Assembly: GCA_020722405.1 (NCBI GenBank)
Contig: DYKW01000017.1
Span: 1-17,547, forward strand
Direction: 5' to 3'
Length of the DNA: 17,547 bases
Source: Anaerolinea thermophila
GTDB lineage: Bacteria; Chloroflexota; Anaerolineae; Anaerolineales; DRKV01
In this document: in pieces, positions 15,069 to 17,547 of the stretch
How the letters are laid out: the number at the start of each line of letters is the position of its first letter
Numbering within the stretch: position 1 is the stretch's first letter
The notes under the pieces: generated by a model
Seen by the model: only the letters and a program-made list of their open reading frames with translations
The model's database searches: none
Told to the model about the DNA's origin: nothing
Position numbers and translations under genes: made by a program

Positions 15069-16156
15069 CGCAAATACGTTGCTTGAATTGTCGCCAGCCT
15101 TACCCGGAAGAGGGTGTACCTTATCGCTGCCCATCTTGTGGGGGGGTGTACGATTACGACATCTGGCCGGCAATTCCGCCCCAATGGGATACCACGCAAC
15201 CCGGAATTTGGCGCTACCGACAGGCGTTCGGACTACCCCCTGAGGGGCCGGTGATTTCCCTGGGGGAGGGCAACACCCCTCTGGTTTGGAGCACGTATGA
15301 GGGGCGGCGCGTTGCCCTGAAGTGTGAGTATCTCAACCCCACCGGCTCCTTCAAAGATCGTGGCGAAGCCGTACTGCTCTCCTTTTTGCGCAGCCGCGGG
15401 GTGACGTTTGCCATTGAAGATTCATCGGGCAACGCCGGGGCCTCTTTTGCTGCTTATGCTGCGCGTGCCAATGTGCAGGCGCGCGTTTACGTACCCGATG
15501 AGGCCGCCGGGCCGAAGCGACGGCAGATTGAAGCCTACGGTGCAGAAGTGGTACGTATTTTGGGAACGCGCACTGTCGTGGCCGAAAAAGCACAGCGGGT
15601 GGCTGCGCAAGGCGCGGTGTATGCCAGCCATGCCTTTTTGCCACAAGTATTGCCCGGCTATGCCACGTTGGCTTATGAACTGGTAGCGCAATTGGGAGAA
15701 GCCCCTGGCACGCTGGTTGTCCCCGTTGGGCAAGGAGGACTGTTGTTGGGTGCCGGACGCGGTTTTTGGGCTTTGCAGCAGGCCGGTATGATTGAGAAAT
15801 TACCGTGGCTGGTGGGCGTTCAGGCACAGGCATGCGCACCGTTATGGGCGTTGTTTACTTATGGGCCGGTTGGGCTGCAATGGACGCGGGAAGGTAAAAC
15901 ACTGGCTGAGGGGGTACGCGTGCTTCATCCGGTGCGTGGTGATGGGGTGCTGCGCATGGTGGCAGCCTCCGGCGGCATGTTCATCGCGGTAGATGAGCCG
16001 CAAATTTTACCGGCACGCGACCAACTGGCGCGCCAGGGGTTTTATGTAGAACCAACCTCTGCGCTGGCTTGGGCGGCGCTGGCTTCCTTGCCGGCAAATG
16101 CTCCGCAGCCGGTGGTCGTTGTACTGACCGGTTCAGGATTGAAATCTGTAAACTGA
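15065..16156 (+). CDS. Threonine synthase-like PLP-dependent enzyme
   Basis: A 363-residue fold-type II PLP enzyme. The N-terminus is a zinc-ribbon-like cluster (C6/C9/C22/C25), as in many archaeal-type and chloroflexal threonine synthases. Then come the LGEGNTPL motif (66-73), the PLP lysine K97 in TGSFKDRG, the SSGNAGASFAAYAA substrate loop (119-132) and the phosphate loop VPVGQGGLLLGAG. It ends with TGSGLKSVN, near the TGHGLKD end of threonine synthases but with Ser where they have His. Threonine synthase is the best guess; a related beta-elimination or dehydratase activity cannot be ruled out. ATG 15065 has GGAGAG at 15054-15059 and overlaps the upstream stop, so it is coupled to the MoaC-like ORF. 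No other threonine pathway genes are nearby. Confidence 0.78.
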   Translation: MTQIRCLNCRQPYPEEGVPYRCPSCGGVYDYDIWPAIPPQWDTTQPGIWRYRQAFGLPPEGPVISLGEGNTPLVWSTYEGRRVALKCEYLNPTGSFKDRGEAVLLSFLRSRGVTFAIEDSSGNAGASFAAYAARANVQARVYVPDEAAGPKRRQIEAYGAEVVRILGTRTVVAEKAQRVAAQGAVYASHAFLPQVLPGYATLAYELVAQLGEAPGTLVVPVGQGGLLLGAGRGFWALQQAGMIEKLPWLVGVQAQACAPLWALFTYGPVGLQWTREGKTLAEGVRVLHPVRGDGVLRMVAASGGMFIAVDEPQILPARDQLARQGFYVEPTSALAWAALASLPANAPQPVVVVLTGSGLKSVN

Positions 16157-16175
16157 GCGTGAAGACTGTTATAAT
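16146..16175 (+). promoter_or_regulatory. Extended -10 promoter for fabF
   Basis: TGT-TATAAT (16167-16175) is a perfect extended -10, with a weak -35 (CTGTAA, 16146-16151) overlapping the end of the upstream gene. The start would fall near 16182, leaving a leader of about 30 bases with GAGGAG at 16197-16202. Confidence 0.6.
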
Positions 16176-16211
16176 ATTCTCCGTAAAACTTATTTCGAGG
16201 AGCAATCTCTT

Positions 16212-17444
16212 ATGGAACGTGTTGTAGTCACCGGGATGGGCTTGATTAATGCTCTTGGTAAGACGGTTGCCGAATCTTGGCAAAATATTGTGGCCGGTAA
16301 ATCGGGCATTGGCCCTATTACCCTATTTAATGCCTCCGATTGGATGGTTAATTATGCTTGTGAAGTGAAGGACTATGATCCGGAAAATTACTTTTCCAAG
16401 CGTGATGCTCGCCGTTTGGATCGCTATGAGCAATTTGCGCTGATTGCTGCACGCGAGGCAGTCAATGATGCCGGCTTGGAAATGGCATCGGAAGATGCAA
16501 CCCGCGTGGGGGTGTTGATTACCTCTGCCATCGGTGGCCTTGAATCGTTGCAAGAAGCGGTTTATACGCTCAAAGAACATGGCTCGCGGCGGGTGAATCC
16601 CTTCGTTATTCCTATGATGATGGCAAACGGCGCAGCCGGCTTGGTTGGGATTGAACATGGTGCTAAGGGTCCTGCAATGGCTGTGATCTCGGCTTGTGCT
16701 TCGGGCAACGATAGCCTGGGGTTGGCCTGGTCCATGCTGCGCAGTGGGGTGATTGATGTCGCCATTGCGGGGGCCAGCGAGGCTACTATTTGCGCCATTG
16801 GCGTAGGTGCGTTTACTCGCATGGGCGCGCTCTCCCAACGGGATGACTACAGTGCTACGCCGCAACCTTTTGATAAGAACCGTGACGGTTTGGTGATGGG
16901 GGAGGGGGCGGCGGTGCTTATTTTGGAAACAGAGAGCCATGCTCGGGCACGCGGCGCCCACATTTTGGCGGAATTTGCCGGTTACGGGGCCTCGGCCGAT
17001 GCACACCACATCACCGCACCGCCGGAAGATGGTGAGGGCGGTGGGCGAGCGATGCGTCTGGCGTTGGTTGCGGCAGGGATTGCCCCTACAGAGGTAGATT
17101 ACATCAATGCGCACGGCACCGGTACGCACCTCAACGATATTGCAGAAACGATCGCTATTAAGAGCGTGTTTGGGGAGCACGCTTATAAACTACCCGTCTC
17201 TTCCACGAAGTCTATGACCGGCCACATGATGGGGGCCACCGGTGCTGTGGAAGCAGTGTATTGCGTTAAGACGATTCAAGAGGGGATTCTGCCGCCGACT
17301 ATCAACTACCATACTCCCGATCCGGCCTGTGACCTGGATTACGTACCCAATCAGGCGCGCCAGGCAGTGGTGCGCGTGGTGATGAGCAACGCGTTTGGCT
17401 TTGGCGGGCACAATTCGGTCATCGTGATGCGTGCGTACGAATAA
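16212..17444 (+). CDS. fabF: Beta-ketoacyl-ACP synthase II
   Basis: Condenses malonyl-ACP with acyl-ACP in fatty acid elongation in the cytoplasm. The 410-residue protein has the full KAS II active site: nucleophile C162 in SACASG, H301 in NAHGTGT, K333 in SSTKSMTGH and H338, and the C-terminal glycine-rich loop NAFGFGGHNS. Length and motif spacing agree with the E. coli FabF pattern (C163, H303, K335, H340). The GAGGAG site 9 bases before ATG confirms the start. Unlike many bacteria, acpP is not directly upstream; the gene has its own promoter and a terminator behind it, so it appears to be a single-gene unit. Confidence 0.95.
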   Translation: MERVVVTGMGLINALGKTVAESWQNIVAGKSGIGPITLFNASDWMVNYACEVKDYDPENYFSKRDARRLDRYEQFALIAAREAVNDAGLEMASEDATRVGVLITSAIGGLESLQEAVYTLKEHGSRRVNPFVIPMMMANGAAGLVGIEHGAKGPAMAVISACASGNDSLGLAWSMLRSGVIDVAIAGASEATICAIGVGAFTRMGALSQRDDYSATPQPFDKNRDGLVMGEGAAVLILETESHARARGAHILAEFAGYGASADAHHITAPPEDGEGGGRAMRLALVAAGIAPTEVDYINAHGTGTHLNDIAETIAIKSVFGEHAYKLPVSSTKSMTGHMMGATGAVEAVYCVKTIQEGILPPTINYHTPDPACDLDYVPNQARQAVVRVVMSNAFGFGGHNSVIVMRAYE

Positions 17445-17511
17445 CCCCGTGTTGGAGTCCGGGGTCAGTGGTGGCGATAGTTTTCGCTCAATCGTAATCA
17501 TGCAGACGAGC

Positions 17512-17540
17512 AAGGGCAGGTTCAAAACCTGCCCTTATTT
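17512..17540 (+). terminator. Terminator hairpin after fabF
   Basis: AAGGGCAGGTT (17512-17522) pairs with AACCTGCCCTT (17526-17536) around CAA, followed by the short T-rich stretch ATTT. The 11-bp stem is strong but the tail is weak. A smaller hairpin, ACCCCG/CGGGGT (17444-17449 and 17460-17465), sits on the stop codon and may add to it. Confidence 0.65.
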
Positions 17541-17547
17541 GGTATCT

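Overview
The window reads as chromosomal DNA from a Chloroflexota bacterium, most likely of the Anaerolineae type. This is inferred from the style of the Tad pilus genes (receiver-CpaE fusion, CpaB with a long Gln/Thr/Pro linker), the large GT-C-like membrane protein and the mixed-strand layout. No rRNA, 16S fragment or other decisive marker is present. I see no tRNA, CRISPR array, transposase or phage gene.

Left arm, plus strand (about 185-7840): a sigma70-type promoter drives a Tad (tight adherence) secretion/pilus block: cpaB, a response-regulator/cpaE fusion, cpaF (tadA), tadB and tadC. Two housekeeping-type genes follow in the same direction with almost no gap: a comFC-type phosphoribosyltransferase and a long-form ribosome hibernation factor (hpf). 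A strong symmetric terminator at 7801-7837 closes this block and also serves the convergent genes. No Flp pilin, prepilin peptidase or outer-membrane component is visible here, so those parts must lie elsewhere.

Middle, minus strand (14757 down to 7874): ftsY (SRP receptor), a 690-residue membrane histidine kinase with two PAS-like regions, prfB (release factor 2, with an intact programmed +1 frameshift site) and a large multi-spanning GT-C-like membrane protein 31 bases behind prfB.

Right arm, plus strand (14798-17540): a compact divergent promoter region next to ftsY launches an apparently leaderless 77-residue ORF. Its first ~47 residues look like the N-terminus of MoaC, but it lacks the whole catalytic part. 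It overlaps by ATGA the start of a threonine synthase-like PLP enzyme. fabF (ketoacyl-ACP synthase II) follows with its own extended -10 promoter and a terminator hairpin.

Points most worth attention: the truncated MoaC-like leader ORF fused translationally to the PLP enzyme; the RF2 recoding site, which hides the true prfB start; the phosphorylation-competent receiver on CpaE together with an unpaired histidine kinase; the comFC-hpf-prfB neighbourhood attached to a pilus operon; and a compositionally odd in-frame insert in the GT-C-like protein.
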